Of a stretch of DNA of 64,000 nucleotides, positions 1 to 10,179 are shown piece after piece. The notes under the pieces are model-generated. The model searched no databases. It had not been told where the DNA came from and saw nothing but the letters and a program-made list of their open reading frames with translations. The translations under genes and the position numbers were made by a program. The stretch is from DASXAI01 sp963798445 (GTDB taxonomy: Bacteria > Actinomycetota > Acidimicrobiia > Acidimicrobiales > Ilumatobacteraceae): positions 62,001-126,000 of the forward strand of contig CAWCTH010000001.1 in NCBI GenBank assembly GCA_963798445.1, given 5' to 3'. Within the stretch, counting starts at the first letter, position 1. Each line of letters opens with the position of its first letter.

Positions 1-463
1 AGCGGCCCGGACGACGATCGCCCGCCGGCCGCGCTGCGCCTCACCGACGCCAACGACGGCTGGTACCCGATGGCCAACGGCTGACCCGCCTCGACCCGGT
101 TCTGGGGCCGCGCCCGACGCGCTCGGCGCGGCGCGGGCCGTACTCGGCAAGGAGCTCCTCGGCCGCCGAGGCCGACGACGCCGGGCTGGTCACGTTCACG
201 CCCGACGACCTCGACTGGGACGACGAGGTGCGCCTGTGCCTCGAGGAGCGGGCCAGCTTCTCGCCCGACGCGCTGACCGGCATGGAGGCCAACCTCCGCT
301 TCGTCGGGCCCGAGACGATGGAGACGAAGATCTTCGCCCGGCTCACGGCGTGGCAGAACTGGATCTTCCAGCGCCCCAACGCCGTCGGCCCCGACGGCGC
401 GCTGCGCCGCTACGGCACCGGCTCCCGACCCGTCTACGACCAAGAACGAGGACGTGATCCGCG

Positions 464-467
<4 letters not shown>
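1..467 (+). CDS. boxC: BoxC, benzoyl-CoA-dihydrodiol lyase, 3' part
   Basis: This is the C-terminal part of a crotonase-related enzyme that opens the ring of 2,3-epoxybenzoyl-CoA in the aerobic benzoyl-CoA (box) pathway. The 5' end lies outside the window. Family-typical stretches are visible: YPMANG at codons 23-28, then LTGMEANLRF, PETMETKIF, AWQNWIFQRPNAVG and YGTGSRP near the end. The frame is broken several times: after YPMANG a base seems missing, and extra bases lie near 105, 118 and 170. Read across the shifts, the protein is continuous and conserved. The stop (465-467) overlaps the boxB ATG, which supports one operon. Identity is secure; the frame is not. Confidence 0.85.
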
Positions 468-1890
<1,423 letters not shown>

Positions 1891-1907
1891 CCAACCGGGG
1901 GGACGAC

Positions 1908-3462
1908 ATGGAGGACACCTACAACGCGGCCGCCTGGCTGCTCGACCGCCACGTCGACGCCGGCGACGGCCGCGCGGCTCGCCGTGATCTGCGGGGACGC
2001 AGCGAGCGACCTACGCCGACGTGCAGCGCGAGGTCTGGCGGGCCCAGCACGCCCTGCGCGACCTCGACGTGCGGCGCGGGGAGCGGGTCGCGCTGGTGGT
2101 CGAACGACGAGCCCGCCTTCCTCGCGTGGTTCCTCGGCGGCCTCCGCTCCGGCGTCGTGCCGGTTCCGCTGTCGACGATGCTCACCGGCGGCCGAGCTGG
2201 CGGCGATCGTGGCCGATGCCGGCGCCGGCGTGGTCGTGCTGTCGCCGAGTACGCCGGCCACCTCGCCGCCATCGCCGAGCGCGGCGCGTGAGCTGCGCGC
2301 CGCCGTCGTCGCGGGAGCGGCCGACGCCGGCGCCGCCGGCGTGCCCGTCCACGACTGGGCGTCCTTCGACGACACGGCCGAGGCGCCGGTGGCGGCCACC
2401 ACGGCCGACTCGCCGGCGTTCTGGCTCTACAGCTCGGGCACGACCGGCCTGCCCAAGGGCGTGATGCACCGCCACGGCAACCTCGAGGCGACGGCGGCGA
2501 CGTACGCGGCGATCGGTGCTCGCCATCCGCCCCGACGACCGGTGCCTGTCGGTGGCCAAGCTGTTCTTCGCCTACGGGCTCGGCAACTCGCTCACGTTCC
2601 CGTTCGCCGTCGGCGCGACCACCATCCTCAACCCGGCGCCGACCGGCACCGGCCGCCATGGCGGACGCTGGTCGCCGACGCAGCAGCCGACGCTGTTCTT
2701 CGCCAGCCCCGGCTTCGTCGCCGCGCCTGCTCGACGCCGACATCGACCCGGCCGCGTTCGCCTCGGTGCGCCTGACGATGACCGCCGGCGAGGCGCTGCC
2801 CGCCGACCTGCAGCGGCGCTTCACCGAGCGCTTCGGCCATCCCGGTCCTCGACGGCATCGGCTCCACCGAGGCGCTGCACATCTTCCTGTCGAACACCGC
2901 GCGCGACGAGCGCCCGGGCACCAGCGGCACGCCCGTGCCGGGCTACGAGGTCAAGCTCGCTCGACGACGCCGACGCCGAGGTCACCGACGCCGGACACGC
3001 CGGGCTACCTCCACGTGCGCGGCCCGTCCGTCGCCACCGGCTACTGGAGCCGCGACGGCGGCGACGCAGGCCGCCTTCCGCGGCGACTGGCTCCGCGACC
3101 GGCGACGTGTACACCCGTTCCGAGGACGGCTACTACACGTTCCTCGGCCGCAACAGCGACATGATCAAGGCGGGCGGCATCTGGGTGTCGCCGGCCGAGG
3201 TGGAGAGCGTGCTCATCGAGCACCCCGACGTGCTCGAGGCGGCCGTGGTCGGCGCCCGCGACGCCGCCGGGCTGGAGATGACCGTCGCCTTCGTCGTGGC
3301 CCGCAGCGGCACGGACATCGATCCCGACGCGCATCGACGCCCACTGCCGGTCCCGGATGGCCGCGTTCAAGCGGCCGCGACAGCGTCCTCGTGGTCGACG
3401 AGCTGCCGAAGACCGCGACCGGCAAGATCCAGCGGTTCGCCCTGCGGCAGCGCCTGGAATGA
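1908..3462 (+). CDS. Benzoate-CoA ligase (frameshifted)
   Basis: An AMP-forming acyl-CoA synthetase of the benzoate-CoA ligase group, which activates benzoate for BoxAB. The order of motifs is YSSGTTGLPKGVMHRH (A3, phosphate loop), AKLFFAYGLGNSLTFPF, FFASPGFVAALL, LTMTAGEALPADL, GIGSTEALHIF, GYW, DWLRTGDVY, GRNSDMIKAGGIWVSPAEVE and the C-terminal lysine motif PKTATGKIQRF. AKLFFAYGLGN is typical of benzoate-CoA ligases. About fifteen single-base shifts interrupt it, for example near 2105, 2196, 2516, 2716, 2848, 2962 and 3092, yet every catalytic motif is intact. It follows boxB by 17 nt, and its TGA overlaps the ATG of the next gene. Confidence 0.85.
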
Positions 3463-4205
3463 TCGAGGTCGACGGGGCCGCCATCGATCTCCGCGAGCGG
3501 CCCGGCACGGACCCGGCGCTCGTGTTCCTGCACGAGGGGCTCGGGTCGATCGAGCTGTGGCGCTCCTTCCCCGCCGATGTGCAGGCGGCCACCGGGCGCC
3601 GCACGATCGTGTTCTCCCGGCCGGGCTACGGCCGCTCCACGCCGGTACCCCCACCGTGGCCCGTGTCGTACATGCACCACCAAGCGCTCGTCGTGCTGCC
3701 GGCGCTGCTCGCGCGCCTCGGCATCGAGCGGCCCGTTCTCGTCGGGCACAGCGACGGCGCCTCGATCGCCATCATCCACGCTGGCGCCGGGCATCCTGTC
3801 GCGGGACTGGTGCTCATGGCGCCTCACGTGTTCGTGGAAGACCGGTCGGTCGCCGGCATCGAGGCGGCCCGTGACGCCTACCAGTCGTCGTTGCGCCCTC
3901 GCCTCGCCAAGTACCACGACGACGTGGACAGCACGTTCTGGGGATGGAACGGCGTGTGGCTCTCGCTCGCCTTCCGCTCGTGGAACATCGAGTCTTCGCT
4001 GCGCACGATCGACGCGCCGGTGCTCGCCATGCAGGGCGACGGTGACGAGTACGGCACCCTCGCGCAGCTCGACGCCATCGCCGCGGGAGTGCCCTCGGGT
4101 GCCGCGTGCAAGGTGCTCGCCCGGCGCGGCCACGTCCTGCACGTCGGCGACACCGCGCCGGTGGTGGACGCGGTTGCTGGATTCGTCAGTCGGCAGGCTT
4201 GCTGA
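3459..4205 (+). CDS. Alpha/beta hydrolase of the box operon
   Basis: A 248-residue alpha/beta hydrolase with a complete frame. The oxyanion region FLHEGLG is near residue 25, the nucleophile elbow GHSDGAS near residue 100, an acid-loop Asp in MQGDGDEYG near 185 and the catalytic His in RGHVLHVGD near 220. ATG 3459 overlaps the ligase stop, so the gene is probably co-translated with it. In box clusters such hydrolases are thought to act on CoA esters or ring-opened products; here that is inference from position. Unlike the three genes before it, it has no frameshift. Its end overlaps the convergent hemerythrin gene by 20 bp. Confidence 0.75.
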   Translation: MIEVDGAAIDLRERPGTDPALVFLHEGLGSIELWRSFPADVQAATGRRTIVFSRPGYGRSTPVPPPWPVSYMHHQALVVLPALLARLGIERPVLVGHSDGASIAIIHAGAGHPVAGLVLMAPHVFVEDRSVAGIEAARDAYQSSLRPRLAKYHDDVDSTFWGWNGVWLSLAFRSWNIESSLRTIDAPVLAMQGDGDEYGTLAQLDAIAAGVPSGAACKVLARRGHVLHVGDTAPVVDAVAGFVSRQAC

Positions 4206-4650
4206 GACCCGAGGCGGCTTCCACCGCCTCGGTCCACTGCTTCGCCATCGGGGCCAGGCGACCGGGCGCCACGTCGTTCATCGCCTGGAGGAGGTCGCCT
4301 TCCACCAGCTGGACGTGGTCGTCCACGAGGTGGCCGACGGCGCCGAGCTGCTCGTCGGTGGCATCGCCGCGCAGGTCGGTCATCAGCCGGTCGAGGGCGT
4401 CGTGGACGTGGCTGGCGCGCGACACCGCATCCGGTCCGAGGGCGGTGCTCGCCTCGGTGTACACGACGACGCGCTCGGCCGCCCCGTGGGTGGCCCAGGC
4501 CGAGACGACTTGTGCCACCAGGTCCTGGCGCACGCCCGGCGTGTCCGTCGGACGCATCGCCTCGTCGAGCAGCTGGCGCACGTAGGCGTGGTCGTTGGCT
4601 ACCAGTGCCGTGATGTCGTTCATGTCGCGGGAGCGGAGGTCACTGGACAT
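4186..4650 (-). CDS. Hemerythrin-domain protein
   Basis: A small all-alpha protein of 154 residues with the spaced His and Glu pattern of HHE/hemerythrin domains: NDHAYVRQLLDE near the N-terminus, ATHGAAERVVVYTEAS in the middle, and HLVDDHVQLVEGDLL near the C-terminus. Such proteins bind a diiron centre and act in oxygen or NO sensing or in iron handling; the ligand here is unknown. Translation may begin at ATG 4650, which overlaps the ltrA stop by 11 bp, or at the internal Met (ATG 4623, MNDITALVANDHAYV), which gives a more typical N-terminus. It is the last gene of a minus-strand operon. Confidence 0.7.
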   Translation of the reverse strand: MSSDLRSRDMNDITALVANDHAYVRQLLDEAMRPTDTPGVRQDLVAQVVSAWATHGAAERVVVYTEASTALGPDAVSRASHVHDALDRLMTDLRGDATDEQLGAVGHLVDDHVQLVEGDLLQAMNDVAPGRLAPMAKQWTEAVEAASGLSKPAD

Positions 4651-5788
4651 CTTCCATCGGTACCCGGTCCTCGTCCGGCACAGTCAGCATGATGACCGCC
4701 ACCAGGGCAGCTAGGACGACGCCGACGGCGAGCACCCCGAGGTCGATGGCGACGAGGGCGAGCATCGCCACCGACGTCACCAGGAGCGCCGCCCGATGGC
4801 GCGCCGGCTGCGCGGGCCGCGCACGAAGGCGATGCCGGCAAGGTAGATCGCCACCGGGACCGCCACCGTCGCCGTCGCGCCCCGGTGCGACAGTCCGTCG
4901 CCCGTCCCCGCGGCGTGGTCGACCGCGGCCGCCAGCCCGGCGCCCACCGCCGCCGCCGACGCGAACACGAAGTAGTGGCCGTAGCCCCCAGCGGAACGAG
5001 TCGAGGCCGGTCTCCGTGACCGGTTCCTCTGTCGGCACCGAGAAGTACACCCACCACATCGAGAACACGATCAAGAGCCCGCCGCCGCCGATGACCAGCA
5101 GGCTGTCGATGGCCTGGCCGGCATCGAGCGCCGACTGCACGGCGAGCGTCGCCGCCAGCACCGATTCGCCGAGCACGATGAGCGTGAAGAGTCCGTAGCG
5201 CTCGGCGATGTGGTGCGGGTGCCACGTCGTGGAGCCGTGACGCTCGGCCAGGACCGGCACGGAGAGCTCGGCCACCACCATCACCAGGAACGCGGCCAGC
5301 TGCCACCCGCCGGGCAGCACGAGCACGACGAGCCAGCCGAGCATGCACACGGAGACGCCGAAGGCGTACCGGAGGTCGGTGCGGCGTGCCGGCGGATCGC
5401 TGTGCGCCGCCCGTAACCACTGCGCGGCGAGGCTGACGCGCATCACGGCGTAGCCGAGGGTGACGATGGCGAGGTCGCGGTCGTCGAACGAGCGGGGCAC
5501 GCCGGCGGCCAGGATGAGCACGCCGGCGATCTGCACGAGCACCGCCAGCCGGTAGGCGACGTCGTCGGTGTCGTAGGCCGACGCGAACCACGTGAAGTTC
5601 ATCCACGCCCACCAGACAGCGAAGAACACCATCGGGTACGACAGCAGCGCCTGGCCGACGTGCCCGGCGTCGAGCGCGTGGTGGAGGCTGCTGGCCGCCT
5701 GGGCGACGGCGACCACGAAGCAGAGGTCGAACAGGAGCTCGAGCGGCGTGGCGACGCGGTGGGACTGGTTGGCGCCGCGGGCCCGCAT
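4640..5788 (-). CDS. LtrA-family (low temperature requirement) membrane protein, frameshifted
   Basis: A multi-pass membrane protein of the low-temperature-requirement A family; the function is not established. The N-terminus reads VATPLELLFDLCFVVAVAQ, followed by FFAVWWAWMNFTWFASAYDTDD and a later HIAERYGLFTLIVLGES segment, all characteristic of the family. Ten or more hydrophobic segments can be counted. The frame shifts near 4990, in the conserved WGYGHYFVF stretch, and again near 4785, then returns for the final membrane segments and the acidic tail. It lies 23 nt downstream of the 5812-6558 hydrolase and overlaps the hemerythrin gene, so the three likely form an operon. Confidence 0.7.
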   Translation of the reverse strand: MRARGANQSHRVATPLELLFDLCFVVAVAQAASSLHHALDAGHVGQALLSYPMVFFAVWWAWMNFTWFASAYDTDDVAYRLAVLVQIAGVLILAAGVPRSFDDRDLAIVTLGYAVMRVSLAAQWLRAAHSDPPARRTDLRYAFGVSVCMLGWLVVLVLPGGWQLAAFLVMVVAELSVPVLAERHGSTTWHPHHIAERYGLFTLIVLGESVLAATLAVQSALDAGQAIDSLLVIGGGGLLIVFSMWWVYFSVPTEEPVTETGLDSFRWGLRPLLRVRVGGGGGRRAGGRGRPRRGDGRRTVAPGRDGDGGGPGGDLPCRHRLRARPAQPARHRAALLVTSVAMLALVAIDLGVLAVGVVLAALVAVIMLTVPDEDRVPMEDVQ

Positions 5789-5811
5789 CGGGCGAACCCA
5801 GGGGACGCGAC

Positions 5812-6558
5812 TCAGGCCGCGCTCCAGAACGCGCTGAGCAGGTTGGCGGCGGCCGCCGGGTCCTCGAGCATCCACCAGTGGCCCTTGCCCTCCAGCACCT
5901 CGACGCGGGCGCCGGCGCGCGCCGCCGCCCGGCGGGCGCCGTCGGCGGAGAGGAACGGATCGCCCGACGGCACCACGACCATCCCGGGCCGGTCGATGGC
6001 CTCGAACGCCGGGCCCCACTCCTGCTGCACCTTCGTGGCCGAGCGGTACAGCGCAAGGATCGAATCGGCCATCGGCTGGTCGACGTGGGAGGCCATGTCC
6101 TTGGCCTCGTTCTCGGGGACGCCCGACATGATGAAGACCGCCGCCCGCTCGTCGAGAGGGGCCGTCAGCTGCTGCGCCCAGAACGCCTCGCCGTCGCCCG
6201 GCGTCTGCCAGATCTTGGCGAAGTCGTGCCACTCGAAGTCGACGTCGGCCAGGCCCGCGGCGTCGGACACCCACGTGCGCACGAGGTCCGACCGCGTGCT
6301 CACGACGCGCACCACGAACCCCCCGCCCCAGTCGTGCCCCACGAGGTCGACGGGCTCGCCGGCGTCCGCCACCACCCGCTCCAGCTCACCGATGACCCAG
6401 TCGGCGTACTCGTCCTTGGTGGCGCCGAAGCCGGCGGGCCTCGGCGACCCGAAGCCGGGCAGGGACAGCGCGATCGTGTCGTCGCGCCCGAGGTGACGGC
6501 GCAGGCCGTCCCAGAGGCGGGTGGTCTCGGGGACACCGTGGACGAAGACAACGGGCAT
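5812..6558 (-). CDS. Alpha/beta hydrolase, epoxide hydrolase/haloalkane dehalogenase type
   Basis: A 248-residue cytoplasmic alpha/beta hydrolase. The start MPVVFVHGVPETTRLW contains the HGxP oxyanion motif; GHDWGGGF near residue 95 supplies an Asp nucleophile, as in epoxide hydrolases and haloalkane dehalogenases; GKGHWWMLEDP near residue 225 carries the catalytic His. A Tyr or Trp lid pair that would separate the two enzyme classes cannot be assigned by eye. The start at 6558 lies just inside the left repeat array, so its promoter must lie within or next to the array. First gene of the operon with ltrA and the hemerythrin gene. Confidence 0.75.
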   Translation of the reverse strand: MPVVFVHGVPETTRLWDGLRRHLGRDDTIALSLPGFGSPRPAGFGATKDEYADWVIGELERVVADAGEPVDLVGHDWGGGFVVRVVSTRSDLVRTWVSDAAGLADVDFEWHDFAKIWQTPGDGEAFWAQQLTAPLDERAAVFIMSGVPENEAKDMASHVDQPMADSILALYRSATKVQQEWGPAFEAIDRPGMVVVPSGDPFLSADGARRAAARAGARVEVLEGKGHWWMLEDPAAAANLLSAFWSAA

Positions 6559-6583
6559 GGTCGCGCACCGTAGCCGCGCTGAT

Positions 6584-6836
6584 GCGGCGGCTCGTCGCCG
6601 CCGACTCGCTCCGCTCGGACAATCGGTTCTCGCTCGACACGGCGCCGCCCTGCGGCGCCGGCTCGTCGCCGCCGACGCTCCGCTCGGACAATCGGTTCTC
6701 GCTCGACACGGCGCCGCCCTGCGGCGCCGGCTCGTCGCCGCCGACGCTCCGCTCGGACAATCGGTTCTCGCTCGACACGGCGCCGCCCTGCGGCGCCGGG
6801 CGCGCCCGGCGGCTCGTCGCCGCCGACTCGCTCCGC
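6584..6836 (+). repeat. Left array: three tandem copies of a 69-bp repeat
   Basis: A 69-bp unit is repeated with exact spacing: copies begin at CTCCGCTCGG at 6609, 6678 and 6747, with half units on both sides. Each copy contains GGACAATCGGTTCTCGCTCG and a perfect hairpin, GGCGCCGC-CCT-GCGGCGCC. Because 69 is a multiple of three, several frames stay open through the array, but I do not regard it as coding. It lies upstream of the 6558 hydrolase start. Confidence 0.9.
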
Positions 6837-6840
6837 TTCA

Positions 6841-7382
6841 GAGGAGGCGCGGATAGGTCGTCGGTGGGGGCGCCTGCTGCCCGCGGCGGCCCGCACTCCG
6901 GCCTTTGTGTGAGCAGGTTCGAGACATGGTCTCGATTTCGCGGCACACAGCCGCCGGACCCGACTGACGTTCCCCGCCCACGGTGTCGGTGGCTTCTCGG
7001 TGACGGAATCCGCATCCACGGCCGCCTCGCACGCCTCAGCGCGCGCGACGCGCACACACTTCCCGCAGCGGCCACGGTCGGCCCGACGGCCCGGCTCCGC
7101 TGACCAGCGCTTCGACGCCGCGGTCGACCCCGCTTCACCCCCTTTCGGGCACAGCCTGTGCGCGGAGGGGCACCCCCGCACGGTTCCGCGCACAGGCTGC
7201 GCGAACGGCCGTCACGCCTCGCCTCGCCCGCCATTTCCGCGCCGCCTGGGCGTTTGCTACCGCTGGAGCGGTACCAAGTGTTCAGGCTGCGCGCTTTGAC
7301 ACACGCGCCCGCCCCGCCCATCGGCGTCGTGCCGGACACTCATCGACCCGGCGCGACCGATGGAGCCCTATCCGCTCGCCCT
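6841..7382. other. Gene-poor spacer between two repeat arrays
   Basis: About 540 bp with no convincing gene on either strand. Open frames exist but lack family features, ribosome binding sites and a steady wobble bias. Its only clear structure is a long inverted repeat at 7152-7199. Together with the flanking arrays this looks like a small extragenic island. Confidence 0.6.
7152..7199. repeat. 15-bp perfect inverted repeat (stem-loop)
   Basis: CAGCCTGTGCGCGGA at 7152-7166 is the exact reverse complement of 7185-7199, with an 18-nt loop. It sits in the middle of the gene-poor island and is not directly downstream of a gene, so a terminator role is not obvious. A structured RNA or the remnant of a mobile element is possible. 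Confidence 0.8.
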
Positions 7383-7520
7383 CTCAGACAATCGCTGCTC
7401 GCTCGGGACGGCGCCGCCCTGCGGCGCCAGCGCGGCCCGGCGGCTCGTCGCCGCCGACTCGCTCCGCTCGGACAATCGGTTCTCGCTCGACACGGCGCCG
7501 CCCTGCGGCGCCGGCTCGGC
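7383..7520 (+). repeat. Right array: two further copies of the 69-bp repeat
   Basis: A diverged copy (CAGACAATCGCTGCTCGCTC variant, from 7385) is followed by a good copy with GGACAATCGGTTCTCGCTCG near 7470 and the same GGCGCC hairpin. The array has the same orientation as the left one and ends directly at the stop codon of the VOC gene, where it may act as a transcription end. Confidence 0.85.
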
Positions 7521-7523
7521 GCA

Positions 7524-7931
7524 TCAGTCCGCGTGCGCGCACACCTCGAGCTCCATGCCGTCGGGGTCCCGGAAGAACAGGGACCACTCGCCGCCGAGGC
7601 GCTGGATCTCGCCGATCTCGGCCCCGGCCCCGGCCAGGCGATCCCGGATCTGCTCCAGCGTGGCGAGCGAGTCGACGGCCAGTCCGAAGTGGTCGATGGC
7701 GCCCCGTGCGCCCTGGCGCCGGCGCTCGCCGATGATGTCCTCCGGGGCCACCTCGAACACGTTCAGCGCGGCGCCGCCGCCGAGGTCCAGGATGATCATG
7801 CGGGGATGGTCCGGCCGGGCCGCCATCTCGAAGGCCACGGTGGCCTCGAAGGCGCCCTGGTAGAAGCCGACGAGGCGCTCCATGTCCGTGGTCAGTGTGG
7901 CCACGTGGTTGAAACCGGTGGTGATGGGCAC
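7524..7931 (-). CDS. VOC-family protein (glyoxalase/dioxygenase superfamily)
   Basis: A 135-residue protein with the beta-alpha-beta-beta-beta layout of the vicinal oxygen chelate superfamily. FNHVATLTTDMERLVGFYQGAF holds the first metal-ligand His, AIDHFGLAVDSL the second, and FFRDPDGMELEVCAHAD the terminal Glu. It is therefore probably metal binding; the substrate is unknown. I chose the GTG at 7931 (VPITTGFNHVA), because the upstream extension has no family similarity and overlaps the divergent gene at 7974. The stop abuts the right repeat array. Confidence 0.75.
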   Translation of the reverse strand: MPITTGFNHVATLTTDMERLVGFYQGAFEATVAFEMAARPDHPRMIILDLGGGAALNVFEVAPEDIIGERRRQGARGAIDHFGLAVDSLATLEQIRDRLAGAGAEIGEIQRLGGEWSLFFRDPDGMELEVCAHAD

Positions 7932-7973
7932 CTCGGCAGCCTCGCATCTCCTCCGACGGGGTACGCAACAGCC

Positions 7974-8456
7974 GTGACCACTCCCCTGCACGTGTACCTG
8001 AACGATCACCGGTCCGGCGCCATGATGGGCGTGGATCTCGCCCGGAAGCTCCGCTCCCGGTTCGATGGGACGGACCGAGGTCCGTTCTTCACCCAGCTGG
8101 CGGCCGACCTCGAGGCCGACCTGGGCACGCTCGATGCGCTCATGGCCAGCCTGCACGTCCACCCCAACGTGGTGAAGCACGCCGGTGGCTGGGTGGCGGA
8201 GAAGGCGAGCCGGCTCAAGCTCAACTCGTGGTTCAACGGCTCCCCGCGGTTGACGGTGATGCTCGAGATCGAGGTCCTGGCGGTGGGCGTGGAAGGCAAG
8301 CAGGCCATGTGGCGCGGCCTCCAGGCCGTCGCCGACACGACCCCCGAGCTGAAGGGGGTGGCGCTCGACGAGCTGATCGCCCGAGCCGTCGCCCAGCGCG
8401 AGGGCCTCGAGCGGGAGCGGTTGATCGAGGCGCGCGCGGTGCTCCCCCTGCCGTGA
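7974..8456 (+). CDS. Conserved hypothetical protein
   Basis: A 160-residue, mostly alpha-helical soluble protein of unknown function. The opening LHVYLNDHRSGAMMGVDLARKL resembles a widespread uncharacterised bacterial family that starts with a YLNDH motif, followed by helices carrying F..QLAADLEADLGTL. No catalytic motif is visible. It starts at GTG 7974, divergent from the VOC gene with 42 bp between the starts, and ends 3 bp before the convergent nuoF-like stop. No frameshift. Confidence 0.6.
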   Translation: MTTPLHVYLNDHRSGAMMGVDLARKLRSRFDGTDRGPFFTQLAADLEADLGTLDALMASLHVHPNVVKHAGGWVAEKASRLKLNSWFNGSPRLTVMLEIEVLAVGVEGKQAMWRGLQAVADTTPELKGVALDELIARAVAQREGLERERLIEARAVLPLP

Positions 8457-8459
8457 CGG

Positions 8460-9843
8460 TCAGCGGTAGGTCCAGTCGAGCTGCTTGCGCAGGTGGCGCT
8501 CGTCGTAGGTGACGGTGCCGTCGGCGGCGATGTCGCGCACGAGCGGCACGACCGCCGGACGCAACGGGCCGCCGGTGCCCTCGAGCCGGGCGGCGAAGGC
8601 TTCCGGGAAGGCGCGCAGGATGCTGGACACGACGTATCTGCTCCTCCGTACCGAGGTAGCAGCGGTTGGCGTCGGTGACGGTGCGCAGGCGGGCGTTGAT
8701 GACGCTCAGGTCGTTGTCGCCGCCGTCGCCCTGCTCGATGGTCAGCAGCCGCTCGGTGATCTCGATCGAGCCGCTCTTGCACGGCGGGCACTGCCCGCAC
8801 GCCTCGACGGCGAGGAACCGGCTGAGTTCGCGCGCCACGCTCAGCATGTCGGCCTCGTCGTCGTAGACGGCGAACCCGGCGGCGCCCAGCCCGGTGCCGC
8901 GGCGCGGCGAAGTCCTCGTAGCGTGAGCGGCACGTCGAAGTCGGCGGCGGTGAGCACCGGGTTCGACACCCCCGAGAAGGCGGCCACCAGCGTGCGGCCC
9001 TGCACGTGGCCCGCCGCACCGGGCGAGGAGCTCGGCGAAGGGCGTGCCCATCTCGACCTCGTACGACCTGAGGGTGGGCGATGTCGCCGACGACGGTGGC
9101 CAGCAGCGTGCCCGGCGAGCCGGCGGTGCCCATCGTGCGGAACCACGCCGCGCCGTTGGCGAGGATGTGGACGGCGGTGGCCAGCGTCTCCACGTTGTTC
9201 ACAGCCGTGGGGTTGCTCTCGCCACGACCGGCCGTCGGAGGGGCGGTCGGAGTCCCGGTCCTCCCAGCCGATCGGCACGCGTGGCGAACAGGCCCTGCTG
9301 CGTACGGAGGCAGGAGTCGGGGCAGCGGGTCCCGGCCCTCGATGACCTCGAGCAGTGCCTTCTCCTCGCCGTACAGGTACTCGTCCGGACCCTCCACGAC
9401 CGAGATCGTGAGATCGAGCGAGGAGGCCCGTCCCGCTCAACTCCAGTGCCGCCCGGCGCAGCGCCGCCGCCTCGGTGGCGTACGCCGCCTTGGTGGCCAG
9501 GAAGACGTCGCTGGCCCCGATGGCGAGCGCGGCGATGGCGGCGCCCTCCACCACCCGGTAGGGGTCGCGCCGCATGAGCAGGCGGTCCTTGAAGGTGGCG
9601 GGCTCCCCCTCGGCGCCGTTGGCCACGACGTAGCGCTTCCCCTCGCCGCCGTCGGTGACCGACCGCCACTTGCGGCCGGTCGGGAAGCCGCCCCCGCCCC
9701 GCCCGCGAAGCCCGGCCGCCGTCGATCTCGTCGATGGTGCCGTCCGGCCCGAGGGCGAGCGCCGCCCGCAGGCCCTCGCCACCTCCGCCGGCGAGGTAGG
9801 CGTCGACATCGGGGATCGGCTCGTCCGGTAGGAGGAAGGCCAT
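8460..9843 (-). CDS. NuoF-like NADH-binding flavoprotein (frameshifted)
   Basis: A stand-alone relative of the 51-kDa NuoF subunit of complex I. LRGRGGGGFPTGRKW is the NADH-binding loop, VANGAEGEPATFKDR and EYLYGEEKALLEVIEG belong to the FMN domain, and NPTAVNNVETLATA is also typical. CGQCPPCKSGSIEI gives three of the 4Fe-4S ligands. The SLBB region precedes it. The frame shifts about ten times (for example near 9715, 9430, 9290, 9240, 9070 and 8640) without loss of motifs. No other nuo, hox or fdh gene is adjacent, so the partner is unknown. It starts at ATG 9843. Confidence 0.75.
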
Positions 9844-9981
9844 GGCGCCATCATGCCGCCGGCGGCCGGGCGTTGCGCGCTTCACCCATCGACGGGGCGT
9901 GGTGGGACCGCCGCACCCAGCGCGACCAGGGCGAACATGGAGTCGTATGGCCTACGGTCCGGTGCGCGGGGCGTCCGTACC

Positions 9982-10173
9982 ATGACCCTCATGTTGTGGC
10001 GGGGTCGGGACGAGGCGGCCGGCCGATCGCCCTGGAGCACCCACCGGCAGAGCCGGTGGTGGGACTGGGTCGACGGGCTGTGTGAGCCGCCGGAGAGCAC
10101 GAACGGTCAACCCGAGGCGCGCCCGGGCGAGCGCGACAACGAGTTGATCCGGCGCCGACGAGGCGCCGCATGA
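9982..10173 (+). CDS. Possible small protein
   Basis: The 336 bp between the nuoF-like and LLM genes hold one open frame of 63 residues starting MTLMLWRGRDEAAGR and containing RWWDWVDGL and many Arg residues. I recognise no family and no strong ribosome binding site. It could be a genuine small protein or chance coding in GC-rich DNA. Confidence 0.3.
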   Translation: MTLMLWRGRDEAAGRSPWSTHRQSRWWDWVDGLCEPPESTNGQPEARPGERDNELIRRRRGAA

Positions 10174-10179
10174 CACGGC

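Noticed and set aside
6584..6836. Long open frames through the 69-bp array as a repeat protein
   Set aside because: The unit length is a multiple of three, so frames stay open on both strands by arithmetic; no start signals or family similarity.
6584..7520. The 69-bp arrays as a CRISPR locus
   Set aside because: The copies are strictly tandem with no variable spacers, the unit is too long, and no cas gene is nearby.
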